Assembly: GCF_003339585.1 (NCBI RefSeq)
Contig: NZ_QPKF01000006.1
Coordinates: 62,001-126,000 of the forward strand
DNA length: 64,000 nucleotides
Source: Exiguobacterium sp. RIT594
GTDB taxonomy: Bacteria > Bacillota > Bacilli > Exiguobacteriales > Exiguobacteriaceae
Direction of reading: 5' to 3'
Shown: in pieces, positions 35,286 to 44,223 of the stretch
Numbering within the stretch: position 1 is the stretch's first letter
How the letters are laid out: every line of letters begins with the position of its first letter
Notes under the pieces: model-generated
Databases searched by the model: none
The model's input: only the letters and a program-made list of their open reading frames with translations
Told to the model about the DNA's origin: nothing
Program-made: the position numbers and the translations under genes

Positions 35286-36248
35286 TCAACGTTTCCACCC
35301 AATCATCCGGCGGTACGAACTAAAAGCAGGCCAGGCAAGAATCGCGACGGCAAGCCAGTAGAGAAATTGATTTTCAGACGAAATCACACCGATGACGGCA
35401 GCCAGTAAAATGGTCGTATAGACGGAGAAAACGATGATCAACAGCGGATGGATCTTCGGGAAAACCGTGAAACGGCCAAGGCGTTCGTTTTCGCTTCGGA
35501 CATAAAGCAGACTGCCGCAACTGATTAAGAGGACCAGCAAGACCAGGTTGAATACGAGGGCGCTGATCAACTGTTCGTCTTGGAACAACAAGGTGAATGG
35601 AGAAGCCGTCGTCGTCAGGAAATCGAACAACGAATCCTCCTCATCGGCGATACCAAATCCGAGCGTCGTGATGGCGGCGATCGCAAAAAAGGTCAGGTAG
35701 TTTAAAAACAGGAAGAACAATCCGAGTAATAATTGGCCGATGACGTCGCCGGCAATCGTTCCCGCGAGTAAAAAGATACTGAAGACGACGAGATCGAATA
35801 GAAAATACGAGACAAAATCGAGCGTCAGGTCAGACGGGTTGACGTAGTCAAACGGATGAATGCCGCCGATTCCTTGTAAAATCAGCCAGCTGACGAAGAA
35901 ACCGATGATCGGCAAAATCAGCAGGATGGCGACACCAAGACTCCATTTGATCCAGTAGAGTGTTTTTTTATTGACCGGCAAAGCGTGAAGCATTAAGCTC
36001 CGGCCGCTTCCGCGTTCTTTTCCGAGGATTAAAATCGCAAAGACCGCCATCAGAATCGCACCGAATCCGGCAAAACTCGGACTGACGAGGACGGACTGAA
36101 TGATTTCGTTTTCTGCTCCGCCGTATGTACCGAAGTTATCGATGACCGTGTAACTGCCGAAGCCGTAACTGAAGACAGCGAGCAGGAAAAGCGAAGCGAG
36201 TGGCCAGATGCCCTGCTTGATATGATAACGGATCAGTTGTTTATACAT
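35286..36248 (-). CDS. ABC transporter permease (ABC-2 type)
   Basis: Integral membrane protein of 320 residues with about six to seven hydrophobic helices and no binding domain. It overlaps the ATP-binding gene by eight bases and forms an operon with it and a GntR regulator, the layout of YtrABC-type envelope-stress or antibiotic-response transporters. Substrate unknown. Confidence 0.8.
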   Translation of the reverse strand: MYKQLIRYHIKQGIWPLASLFLLAVFSYGFGSYTVIDNFGTYGGAENEIIQSVLVSPSFAGFGAILMAVFAILILGKERGSGRSLMLHALPVNKKTLYWIKWSLGVAILLILPIIGFFVSWLILQGIGGIHPFDYVNPSDLTLDFVSYFLFDLVVFSIFLLAGTIAGDVIGQLLLGLFFLFLNYLTFFAIAAITTLGFGIADEEDSLFDFLTTTASPFTLLFQDEQLISALVFNLVLLVLLISCGSLLYVRSENERLGRFTVFPKIHPLLIIVFSVYTTILLAAVIGVISSENQFLYWLAVAILAWPAFSSYRRMIGWKR

Positions 36249-37107
36249 GTTGATCGCCTCCGAACGTTCCTAAAAAGTAATCTTCGAGTTGAACAGGTAA
36301 CACATCTCTCAGTAGCGGATTCGTCTTGTCGACATAAGTTGCACCGGCTTCCGAGCGGACAATCAGCGTCACGACCCGACCGGTTTGTGACAGAACGTGG
36401 ACGTCGTGATGTTGGAAATCCGGAACGGTCTCGTAAGCGAGTTGCCATTTCTGCATACTGGATTTTGCATCTTCGAGCGTTTGCGGTTCTTTGACGAGGT
36501 GTTGTTCGATCGTCATGATCCGGTCGGCCAGTGAATCGAGTTCCTCCAACTGATGGGACGCGATCAGGACGGCAGTTTGACGTTCGGCAAGCAACGTCAC
36601 AAGCTGTTTTAAATAATTTCGTTTATTGATCCGGTCGAGTCCGTCCGTCGGTTCATCGAGCAACAGGACCGGTGCGTTGGTCGCGAAAGCAAGCTGCAGC
36701 AAAAACAGCTGGGCCTGACCTTTTGAGAGCGAGGTGACACGGCGTCCACGATCGAGATTCAACGACCGGCAATAGTTTTCAATAAAAGTCCGTTCGAAAT
36801 TCGGATAAAACGCATTGTAAAAGCCGATCAATTCCCCGAGTGTCATCTGACGGTAGACGCCGAGCGAATCCGGGACTAAAAACAGGTGCTGCCGGGCTGA
36901 AGGAACGTGATGGATCGACTGTTGGTTCCATTCGACTTTTCCGCGGGACGGCTCAAGTGCTCCGACGAGTGTTTTTAGTAACGTCGTCTTGCCGGCACCG
37001 TTTCGTCCGATCAGTGCTGTAATCGTTCCGGCCGGTAACGTGAACGAGGCGTTTTCGTAAATCATTTTGGAATCAATCTGTTTGGTCAGGTGAGACACGG
37101 TCAACAT
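36241..37107 (-). CDS. ABC transporter ATP-binding protein
   Basis: 288 residues. Walker A is GRNGAGKTTLL, Walker B is LLLDEPTDGLD, and the signature is degenerate, SLSKGQAQ instead of LSGGQ, as in several YtrB-like ATPases; the H-loop His is in IASHQLEEL. The last 60-70 residues form a separate C-terminal domain. Overlaps both neighbours, so translation is coupled with the regulator upstream and the permease downstream. Export of a toxic or cell-wall compound is plausible but not shown. Confidence 0.88.
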   Translation of the reverse strand: MLTVSHLTKQIDSKMIYENASFTLPAGTITALIGRNGAGKTTLLKTLVGALEPSRGKVEWNQQSIHHVPSARQHLFLVPDSLGVYRQMTLGELIGFYNAFYPNFERTFIENYCRSLNLDRGRRVTSLSKGQAQLFLLQLAFATNAPVLLLDEPTDGLDRINKRNYLKQLVTLLAERQTAVLIASHQLEELDSLADRIMTIEQHLVKEPQTLEDAKSSMQKWQLAYETVPDFQHHDVHVLSQTGRVVTLIVRSEAGATYVDKTNPLLRDVLPVQLEDYFLGTFGGDQHV

Positions 37108-37469
37108 GATGAATCCTCCCTTGTTTGGATAAGTAGTTGATAAAGATCTGCATTGGATATCGATAATTCATCGGCTACGCTGCACAGTGTCTGCACATGC
37201 GGTTGAATCGCAGCCTGTTTGACCTGTTCGATCGGTAAATCGGAAATAAAGGAACCCTTGCCGCGCATCGTGACGATGAAGTTACGGCTTTCGAGTTCCT
37301 GATAGGCACGGGAAACGGTATTCGGATTGACGAGTAACGTGCTCGCCAGTTCACGGACCGACGGCATCTGTTCACCGGACCGGAGCAGTCCGCGGGCAAC
37401 CGCACGGATGATTTGGGCGACCAGTTGCTCGTAAATCGGCAACGAACTTTTAGGGTCAACCGTAAACAT
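37101..37469 (-). CDS. GntR-family (YtrA-like) regulator of the ABC operon
   Basis: 122-residue repressor with a winged helix (about 1-75: SLPIYEQLVAQI, MPSVRELASTLLVNPNTVSRAY) and a short helical C-terminal tail, the YtrA subfamily layout. First gene of the operon. A palindromic operator overlaps its own transcription start, implying autorepression relieved by an envelope signal. Confidence 0.88.
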   Translation of the reverse strand: MFTVDPKSSLPIYEQLVAQIIRAVARGLLRSGEQMPSVRELASTLLVNPNTVSRAYQELESRNFIVTMRGKGSFISDLPIEQVKQAAIQPHVQTLCSVADELSISNADLYQLLIQTREDSSC

Positions 37470-37484
37470 TCGATTACCTCCTTA

Positions 37485-37539
37485 AGTGTATTAATTCAAT
37501 TAGTACACTAATTATAGGAAAATCCATCCAGGACGTCAA
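37485..37539 (-). promoter_or_regulatory. Promoter and GntR operator of the ABC operon
   Basis: On the minus strand TTGACG at 37539-37534, 17 bases, perfect TATAAT at 37516-37511. Directly downstream, AGTGTACTAAT-TGA-ATTAATACACT (37509-37485) is a dyad with one mismatch covering the transcription start. Confidence 0.8.
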
Positions 37540-37662
37540 GTGGAGTAAAAAAGGAGTGACGGGAAACACTGCTAATAAGGAAGAAATGTTACTCCGGCGT
37601 AACGCGGCTCTAAATATTTGCTATACTGACGACAGAAGAATCATCAGGAAGGATGACCCGGA

Positions 37663-38721
37663 ATGTTAGAGCGATTAAGTGCGTTGGAAGACCGTTATGA
37701 AAAATTAAATGACCTGTTGGCGGACCCCGCCATCATTAAAGATACGAATCAATTGCGTGAGGTGTCGAAGGAGCAGTCGCAACTGGCACCGACCGTTGAA
37801 GTGTACCGCGTCTACCGCGATAAGATGGAAGCCTACCAGGAGGCGCGTCATATGTTGACAGACCCGGAGATGCGCGATCTCGCGAAAGAGGAAGTCGCCG
37901 TGCTCGAGCCGGAAATCAAGGAACTCGAGACGAAGCTGAAAGCTCTGCTCCTGCCGAAAGATCCGAACGACGATAAAAACGTCATCGTCGAAATCCGCGG
38001 AGCGGCAGGAGGCGATGAAGCGGCGTTATTTGCCGGCGATCTCTTTAAAATGTATTCGAAGTTCGCTGAAAAACAGAACTGGAAAATTGAAATCATCGAT
38101 GCCAGCTATACGGAGCTTGGCGGCTACAAGGAAATCATCTTCATCGTCAAAGGGACAGGGGCGTACTCGAAGCTGAAGTACGAGAACGGCGCCCACCGGG
38201 TGCAACGTGTTCCGTCAACCGAGTCGGGCGGACGGATTCATACATCGACCGCCACGGTTGCTGTCTTGCCGGAAGCAGAAGATGTCGAAGTCGAGATTCA
38301 CGACAAGGATGTCCGCGTCGATACGTTCACGTCGAGCGGACCTGGCGGACAATCGGTCAACACGACCCAGTCGGCAGTCCGGGTCACGCATGTACCGACG
38401 GGAATCGTCGCGAGCTGTCAGGATGAAAAGTCACAAATTAAAAATAAAGAAAAAGCGATGAAGGTGTTGCGGGCCCGTGTCTACGACAAGATTCAACGCG
38501 AGCAGCAGGCCGAGTACGATGAAAAACGGAAATCAGCGGTCGGAACCGGTGACCGGTCAGAGCGGATCCGGACGTATAACTTTGCCCAAAACCGTGTCAC
38601 TGATCACCGGATCGGTTTGACGATTCAAAAACTCGACCGGATTCTCCAGGGTGAGATGGATGAAGTCATCGATACGCTCGTCATGGAGTATCAGGCCCGG
38701 GCATCGGAGGCGGCGAACTGA
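37663..38721 (+). CDS. prfA: Peptide chain release factor 1
   Basis: Ends translation at UAA and UAG. 352 residues. The PxT-region stop-codon recognition loop and the GGQ peptidyl hydrolysis motif ([12 protein letters not shown], about residues 226-237) are present. AAGGA precedes the ATG. Its stop overlaps the start of prmC, which methylates this GGQ glutamine. Confidence 0.97.
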   Translation: MLERLSALEDRYEKLNDLLADPAIIKDTNQLREVSKEQSQLAPTVEVYRVYRDKMEAYQEARHMLTDPEMRDLAKEEVAVLEPEIKELETKLKALLLPKDPNDDKNVIVEIRGAAGGDEAALFAGDLFKMYSKFAEKQNWKIEIIDASYTELGGYKEIIFIVKGTGAYSKLKYENGAHRVQRVPSTESGGRIHTSTATVAVLPEAEDVEVEIHDKDVRVDTFTSSGPGGQSVNTTQSAVRVTHVPTGIVASCQDEKSQIKNKEKAMKVLRARVYDKIQREQQAEYDEKRKSAVGTGDRSERIRTYNFAQNRVTDHRIGLTIQKLDRILQGEMDEVIDTLVMEYQARASEAAN

Positions 38722-39569
38722 TGCGAATCGCAAAACGTCTGAATCAGGCACAAACGATGCTCGTGACGGCAGGACGCGAGGCCTCGAGTGCCGAATGGTT
38801 ACTTATGCACGTTTTACAGGTCGACCGGACCGGATTGTTGATCCGCTTGTCGGACGAACTTGAGCCGGAACAGGACCTGTTGTTCAGTGAATATTTACTG
38901 GCCCATTTAAATGGTTTCCCGGTCCAGCATTTGATTGGATACCAGCCGTTTTACGGACGGGATTTCCGTGTGTCGCCCGCTGTTTTGATTCCGCGGCCGG
39001 AGACGGAGGAATTGATTGAATTCGTGACGGGACGCCTGCAGGGCGAAACATTCCAACCGGGTGAAATCGTCGATATCGGAACCGGTAGCGGAGCGATTTG
39101 TCTGACGCTCGCCCTTGAACTGAAACAGCCGGTCACGACGGTCGATATTTCGGCGGAGGCGATTGCGGTGGCCAAAGAAAATCAACAGATGCTTGGCGGA
39201 GAGGTCACCTTTTTGGAAGGGGATTTACTGGCACCGCTTGCTGACCGGTCAGTCCGGGTGTTAGTCTCGAATCCCCCTTATATTGAAGAGGATGAATTGC
39301 TCAGTGACGTCGTGTTTGACCATGAGCCCCACCTCGCGTTATTTGGCGGGAAAGACGGACTCGTGTTCTACCGCCGCCTGATTGAAGACAGCAATCGGGT
39401 CCTGCGCGATGATTTTCGTTTGATTGCGTTTGAAATCGGACACAATCAGGGCGATGAAGTGCAAATGATGTTAAAAAAACGTTATCCAACTGTAGAAACG
39501 GGTATTTTAAAAGATATAAACGGTAAAGACCGTATCGTGTATGCGGAACGAAAGGATTGTCCAGAGTGA
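38721..39569 (+). CDS. prmC: Release factor glutamine methyltransferase
   Basis: Methylates the glutamine of the release factor GGQ motif using SAM. 282 residues; N-terminal helical domain, SAM motif VDIGTGSGAI and the catalytic NPPY in LVSNPPYIEEDE. One-base overlap with prfA and four-base overlap with tsaC. In B. subtilis spoIIR follows nearby; it is missing here. Confidence 0.96.
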   Translation: MRIAKRLNQAQTMLVTAGREASSAEWLLMHVLQVDRTGLLIRLSDELEPEQDLLFSEYLLAHLNGFPVQHLIGYQPFYGRDFRVSPAVLIPRPETEELIEFVTGRLQGETFQPGEIVDIGTGSGAICLTLALELKQPVTTVDISAEAIAVAKENQQMLGGEVTFLEGDLLAPLADRSVRVLVSNPPYIEEDELLSDVVFDHEPHLALFGGKDGLVFYRRLIEDSNRVLRDDFRLIAFEIGHNQGDEVQMMLKKRYPTVETGILKDINGKDRIVYAERKDCPE

Positions 39570-40564
39570 AGACGGAAATGATTCAGCAAGAGACATTAAA
39601 TGAAGCGGTACGACTATTACAAGAAGGTGAAGTCGTCGCGATTCCGACGGAGACGGTCTATGGTCTCGCAGGGGATGCGACGAGCGAAACGGCCGTTCGG
39701 CGAATTTTCGCCGCGAAGGGTCGACCTTCCGACAATCCGTTGATTGTCCATGTCGCATCCATCGAACAGGCAAAGCAGTTCGTCACTCATATTCCGGATG
39801 TCGCGACTCAATTGATGGATACGTTTTGGCCGGGTGCCTTGACGATCATTTTAGAATCAGACGGGCGTGCATCCTCACTCGTCACCGCAGGACTGGATAC
39901 GATCGGATTACGGATGCCGGACCATCCGCTGGCGCTTGAGTTAATCGAAGCGACCGGATTAGGTCTGGCAGCACCAAGTGCCAACCGTTCCGGAAAACCT
40001 TCACCGACGTCAGCTGCGCACGTCGCACATGACCTCTCGGGCCGCATCGCCGCAATCGTCGACGGCGGAGAGACCGGAATCGGTGTCGAATCGACGGTCA
40101 TCGACTGTACCACGACCCCACCGGTGATTTTACGACCGGGTGGTGTGACGCGGGAGCAGATCGAATCGATCATCGGGGATGTGTCACTTGATCCTGCCTT
40201 ATCGATGAAAGACCAGGCACCGAAGGCACCAGGCATGAAGTACACGCACTACGCACCGGAAGCAACGTTATCCGTTGTCGCGGGTGACCTCTCATTCCTG
40301 CAGCAACTCATCGATGAAGCACGCCAAACTGGACAAAAGACAGGCGTCATTCTCTTTGACGGAGAAGACATCGAAGCCGATGTCCGTTGTTTCCTCGGAT
40401 CGACGATGGAAACAGCTGCGCAACGTCTTTACGATTGTTTACGGCGATTTGACCAGACGACGGTAGATCAGATTTTTGTACGGGACCTATCAGAAGAAGG
40501 GGTTGGGCTAGCAGTCCGAAATCGGCTCCACAAGGCAGCAGGTGGTCGGATCATTCGCCCGTAA
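39566..40564 (+). CDS. tsaC: Threonylcarbamoyl-AMP synthase
   Basis: Makes threonylcarbamoyl-AMP from threonine, bicarbonate and ATP for the t6A37 modification of tRNAs. 332 residues: YrdC/Sua5 domain (IPTETVYGLAGDAT, KGRPSDNPLIVH, SANRSGKPSPT) plus the C-terminal Sua5 domain (MKYTHYAPEA onward), as in YwlC. Start taken as GTG at 39566, nine bases after AAAGGA; TTG at 39557 touches that site. Confidence 0.94.
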   Translation: MKTEMIQQETLNEAVRLLQEGEVVAIPTETVYGLAGDATSETAVRRIFAAKGRPSDNPLIVHVASIEQAKQFVTHIPDVATQLMDTFWPGALTIILESDGRASSLVTAGLDTIGLRMPDHPLALELIEATGLGLAAPSANRSGKPSPTSAAHVAHDLSGRIAAIVDGGETGIGVESTVIDCTTTPPVILRPGGVTREQIESIIGDVSLDPALSMKDQAPKAPGMKYTHYAPEATLSVVAGDLSFLQQLIDEARQTGQKTGVILFDGEDIEADVRCFLGSTMETAAQRLYDCLRRFDQTTVDQIFVRDLSEEGVGLAVRNRLHKAAGGRIIRP

Positions 40565-40581
40565 AGAAGGAGGATACTGAG

Positions 40582-41097
40582 ATGAGCACACGTCGTGTAT
40601 TGTTTATCTGTACAGGAAACACATGCCGCAGCCCGATGGCGATGGCATTATTACGCTCAAAAGTGGCCGATCAAGAATTTGATGTCCGTTCCGCCGGTCT
40701 GCGTTCGATGCAAGGGTTCGATGCTTCTGAAAACGCATTGCAGGTTTTACGTGAGCGCGGCATCGAACTTGAACACTATACGCAAGTATTTGACGACGTC
40801 CTCGGGCGTTGGTCGGATATCATCCTGACGATGACACGCAGTCATAAACAGGAAGTTGGCGAACGGTACCCGGAACTGAAAGACCGGACGTTTACGCTGT
40901 ACGAGTACGTGACCGGCCTTGAACGGGATATCAATGATCCGTACGGCGGATCGATGAACGTTTATCGCCAGGTCCGAAATGAACTCGAGCCCCTCGTCAA
41001 CCGTCTTGTGTTAAAATTGACGCAGAACGGAAACGGAAGAAAAGCACCGGACAACCGGAAGCTTCCGAAAAAACAACCTAAACAAACGGGGGAATAG
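40582..41097 (+). CDS. ywlE: Protein arginine phosphatase, YwlE-like
   Basis: Low-molecular-weight phosphatase that in B. subtilis removes phosphate from arginine residues marked by McsB. 171 residues, about 20 longer than YwlE because of a basic, Pro-rich tail. The P-loop is CTGNTCRS with Cys10 and Arg16; Thr14 matches the Thr that gives YwlE its phosphoarginine preference, and the general acid is in DPYGG. Locus matches B. subtilis. Confidence 0.9.
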   Translation: MSTRRVLFICTGNTCRSPMAMALLRSKVADQEFDVRSAGLRSMQGFDASENALQVLRERGIELEHYTQVFDDVLGRWSDIILTMTRSHKQEVGERYPELKDRTFTLYEYVTGLERDINDPYGGSMNVYRQVRNELEPLVNRLVLKLTQNGNGRKAPDNRKLPKKQPKQTGE

Positions 41098-41103
41098 TTA
41101 ACG

Positions 41104-41544
41104 ATGAAAGTAGCAATTGGAGCAGACCATGGTGGTTTTAAGTTAAAAGCGGAACTGAATGAACTCTTACAGGAGCTCGGAATTGATTATACGGACTTCG
41201 GAACGTATTCGTCCGAATCAATCGATTATCCGGACGTCGCGATTCCGGTCGCGGAAGCAGTCGCGAACGGTGAATTCGATCGCGGGATTTTAATTTGCGG
41301 AACCGGCATCGGAATCGGCATCGCGGCGAACAAAGTCAAAGGTATCCGGGCGGCACTCGTCCATGATACGTTCAGCGCCAAAGCGACGCGTCAGCACAAC
41401 AATTCGAACATCTTGACGATGGGTGAACGTGTCATCGGACCGGGTCTTGCGCGGGACATCGCGAAAATCTGGCTTGAGACGGAGTTCGAAGGCGGACGCC
41501 ACGAAAACCGTGTCTGTAAAATCTCAGATTATGAGGTGAAGTAA
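41104..41544 (+). CDS. rpiB: Ribose-5-phosphate isomerase B
   Basis: Interconverts ribose-5-phosphate and ribulose-5-phosphate. 146 residues of the RpiB/LacAB family. GADHGGFKLK, ICGTGIGIGIAANK (active-site Cys) and LTMGERVIGPG are diagnostic. It directly abuts ywlG, with no spacer. Confidence 0.94.
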   Translation: MKVAIGADHGGFKLKAELNELLQELGIDYTDFGTYSSESIDYPDVAIPVAEAVANGEFDRGILICGTGIGIGIAANKVKGIRAALVHDTFSAKATRQHNNSNILTMGERVIGPGLARDIAKIWLETEFEGGRHENRVCKISDYEVK

Positions 41545-42084
41545 ATGGATTTGGAACAAATCAAACAGGATCTCGAAGCCTCGTTGACGGAACTGAATGA
41601 ACGTTTCCCGTTAAAAGGGAAGCTGCTCGTCATCGGTTGTTCGACAAGCGAAGTCATCGGCAAACAAATCGGCAAAGCAGGTTCGCCCGAAGTCGCAGAA
41701 GCGTTATTTGATGTCTTTGATACGTTCCGCCGTTCGCACCAAGTCGATCTGGCTTTTCAAGGCTGTGAGCACATCAACCGTGCGTTGACGCTGGAACGGC
41801 AGATCGTCGAACGGCTTGGACTTGAAGCGGTGACAGTCGTTCCGGTTCCGGAAGCGGGCGGTTCGATGGCAAGTGTCGCCTACCAACGTTTTTCGGCACC
41901 GGTCGTCGTTGAAGCGATTCAGGCCGATGCCGGCATCGATATCGGAGACACGTTCATCGGGATGCATTTGAAACATGTGGCGATTCCGGTCCGTCTGCCG
42001 CACCGTGAAATCGGTGAGGCGCATGTAACGGCAGCCGTCACGCGACCAAAACTGATTGGTGGCGCACGCGCTAAATACGAATGA
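41545..42084 (+). CDS. ywlG: YwlG family protein (DUF436)
   Basis: Conserved protein of 179 residues, family TIGR01440/DUF436, function unknown. Visible motifs are VIGCSTSEVIGKQIGKAGS near the N terminus, QGCEHINRALT and TFIGMHLKHVAIPVR. It is cytoplasmic and always near rpiB and glyA in Bacillales, and begins at the base after the rpiB stop. Confidence 0.9.
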   Translation: MDLEQIKQDLEASLTELNERFPLKGKLLVIGCSTSEVIGKQIGKAGSPEVAEALFDVFDTFRRSHQVDLAFQGCEHINRALTLERQIVERLGLEAVTVVPVPEAGGSMASVAYQRFSAPVVVEAIQADAGIDIGDTFIGMHLKHVAIPVRLPHREIGEAHVTAAVTRPKLIGGARAKYE

Positions 42085-42089
42085 TTTGC

Positions 42090-42118
42090 GCAAGGGGTTG
42101 CACTCCCCTTGCTTTTTT
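42090..42118 (+). terminator. Terminator after ywlG
   Basis: GCAAGGGG / CCCCTTGC stem and six T. Confidence 0.9.
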
Positions 42119-42194
42119 GATGGATTTTTAGAGGGTGCCCGCAAGTGATTATTCGTGTTAAGATAGGTTTATCGAAATGAATGGGGGAATTCAG

Positions 42195-43454
42195 ATGGAA
42201 CAAACACCACTAACGTATCTGAAACAGCAAGATGAGGAACTCTTTTCGGCTATGCGCAAGGAACTAGGACGTCAACGCGATAATATCGAGTTGATTGCGT
42301 CAGAAAACTTTGTCTCACAAGCGGTCATGGAAGCTCAAGGCAGCGTGCTGACGAACAAATACGCAGAAGGTTACCCGGGTCGTCGTTATTACGGCGGTTG
42401 TGAGTTCGTCGATTTAGCGGAAAACCTGGCACGTGACCGTGCGAAGGCCATCTTTGGAGCAGAGCACGTTAATGTCCAGCCGCACTCAGGTGCTCAGGCC
42501 AACATGGCCGTCTACTTCACGATTCTCGATCAAGGCGATACGGTCCTCGGGATGAACCTCTCCCATGGTGGTCATCTGACACACGGCAGTCCTGTGAATT
42601 TCTCCGGTGTTCAATACAACTTCGTCGAGTACGGCGTCGATCCAGAAACAGAGATGATCGATTACGATGTCGTCGCGAAGCTTGCGGAAGAACACAAACC
42701 AAAACTGATCGTTGCGGGAGCATCGGCTTATCCGCGCGTGATTGATTTCAAACGATTCCGCGAAATCGCGGACAGTGTCGGTGCCTACCTGATGGTCGAC
42801 ATGGCGCACATCGCGGGACTCGTCGCAGCCGGTCTCCATCCGAATCCGGTCGAACATGCACACTTTGTGACGACGACGACGCACAAGACACTTCGCGGAC
42901 CACGCGGCGGAATGATTCTTTGTAAGGAAGAACATGCGAAAGCCATCGATAAATCGATTTTCCCGGGAATCCAAGGTGGACCGCTCATGCACGTCATCGC
43001 AGCGAAAGCCGTTGCCTTTGCGGAAGCATTAGCACCTGACTTCAAGGAGTACATCGAGCAAGTCGTGGCCAACGCAAAAGTCCTCGGCGAAGAGTTGACG
43101 GCACGTGGATTACGGATCGTCTCTGGCGGTACGGACAACCACCTGCTGCTCGTTGATCTCCAACCACTTGGTATCACGGGCAAGCTGGCAGAGCATGCGC
43201 TGGACGAAGCCGGCATCACGGTCAACAAAAACACGATTCCGTTTGATCCGGCGAGCCCGTTCGTCACGAGTGGGATCCGGATCGGAACAGCGGCAATGAC
43301 GTCGCGTGGATTCAAAGAAGCCGAGATGAAACAAATCGCCGAGCTGATCGAACTTGTTCTGAAAAATCCGGAAGATCAAGAAACACTGACAACTGCCCAC
43401 AAGCAGGTCCTGGCCTTGACAGGTCGTTTCCCGCTTTATCCGGAACGCGGTTAA
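42195..43454 (+). CDS. glyA: Serine hydroxymethyltransferase
   Basis: PLP enzyme converting serine and tetrahydrofolate to glycine and methylene-tetrahydrofolate. 419 residues. The PLP lysine is in [14 protein letters not shown], and [18 protein letters not shown] and [10 protein letters not shown] are visible. ATG at 42195 with GGGGGA upstream is preferred to the earlier in-frame start. Flanked by terminators on both sides, so monocistronic. Confidence 0.97.
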   Translation: MEQTPLTYLKQQDEELFSAMRKELGRQRDNIELIASENFVSQAVMEAQGSVLTNKYAEGYPGRRYYGGCEFVDLAENLARDRAKAIFGAEHVNVQPHSGAQANMAVYFTILDQGDTVLGMNLSHGGHLTHGSPVNFSGVQYNFVEYGVDPETEMIDYDVVAKLAEEHKPKLIVAGASAYPRVIDFKRFREIADSVGAYLMVDMAHIAGLVAAGLHPNPVEHAHFVTTTTHKTLRGPRGGMILCKEEHAKAIDKSIFPGIQGGPLMHVIAAKAVAFAEALAPDFKEYIEQVVANAKVLGEELTARGLRIVSGGTDNHLLLVDLQPLGITGKLAEHALDEAGITVNKNTIPFDPASPFVTSGIRIGTAAMTSRGFKEAEMKQIAELIELVLKNPEDQETLTTAHKQVLALTGRFPLYPERG

Positions 43455-43469
43455 GTTTTAAGCGTACAA

Positions 43470-43517
43470 TCACCACCTCGACCTTTTCGATTGATGAGAA
43501 GTGCGGGGTGGTTTTTT
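43470..43517 (+). terminator. Terminator after glyA
   Basis: ACCACCTCG / CGGGGTGGT stem with a 23-base loop and six T. Confidence 0.8.
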
Positions 43518-43554
43518 GATGACCTTCAGCTAATTGGAAAGGAAGTGAAGGGTG

Positions 43555-44223
43555 ATGAAGATTTTAGTCGTAGAAGACGATTTACATATTCAGCGACTGG
43601 TCAGGGAGACACTTGAAGCGGACGGCCATCAGGTTGTCGCGACGGCGGACGGGAACGAAGCAGCCCGTTGGATCGGCAAACAGTTTTTTGAAGCCGCCGT
43701 GCTGGATTTGATGGTGCCGGGACGGACCGGTTTTGAACTGTGTACCTTGTTGCGGGAAAGTCAGGAAATTCCGATTTTGATGCTGACGGCTCTCGGAGAA
43801 CTGACCGATAAACGTGACGGTTTTTCAGCAGGCGCCGACGATTACATCACAAAACCGTTTGATCCGGAAGAACTGGTGTTTCGCCTGCATGCCGTAGCCC
43901 GGCGCTATCAAAAAGCCGTCGTCCCGATCATGCAGTTCGGTGAAGTCGTAATCGATAAACAGAGTCAGCAGCTGACGATCGGAACGACCCGGTTGACGAT
44001 TCCCCGCCGTGAGTTCGATTTGTTGCACCAACTGGCGAGCTTTCCGGGACGGGTCTTCAGCCGCGAAGAACTGATTGAACACGTCTGGGGACTCGATTTC
44101 ATGGGAGACGACCGGACGATTGACGTCCATATCAAGCGGTTGCGTGCCCGTTTACAACAGACGGATGCAATCACGATTCAGACAGTCCGTGGTCTCGGAT
44201 ACCGGTTAGAGGTGAAATCATGA
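43555..44223 (+). CDS. hssR: Haem-sensing response regulator, HssR-like
   Basis: OmpR/PhoB-type regulator of 222 residues: receiver with phosphoacceptor Asp51 (AVLDLMVPG), Lys in TKPFDPEEL, and a winged-helix DNA-binding domain (about 125-222). Alignment by eye with Staphylococcus HssR is good (GTDDY/GADDYITKPF, TVDVHIKRLR region). The GTG three bases earlier is an alternative start. Overlaps the kinase gene by four bases and is followed by hrtBA-like genes, so the haem role is a strong inference. Confidence 0.85.
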   Translation: MKILVVEDDLHIQRLVRETLEADGHQVVATADGNEAARWIGKQFFEAAVLDLMVPGRTGFELCTLLRESQEIPILMLTALGELTDKRDGFSAGADDYITKPFDPEELVFRLHAVARRYQKAVVPIMQFGEVVIDKQSQQLTIGTTRLTIPRREFDLLHQLASFPGRVFSREELIEHVWGLDFMGDDRTIDVHIKRLRARLQQTDAITIQTVRGLGYRLEVKS

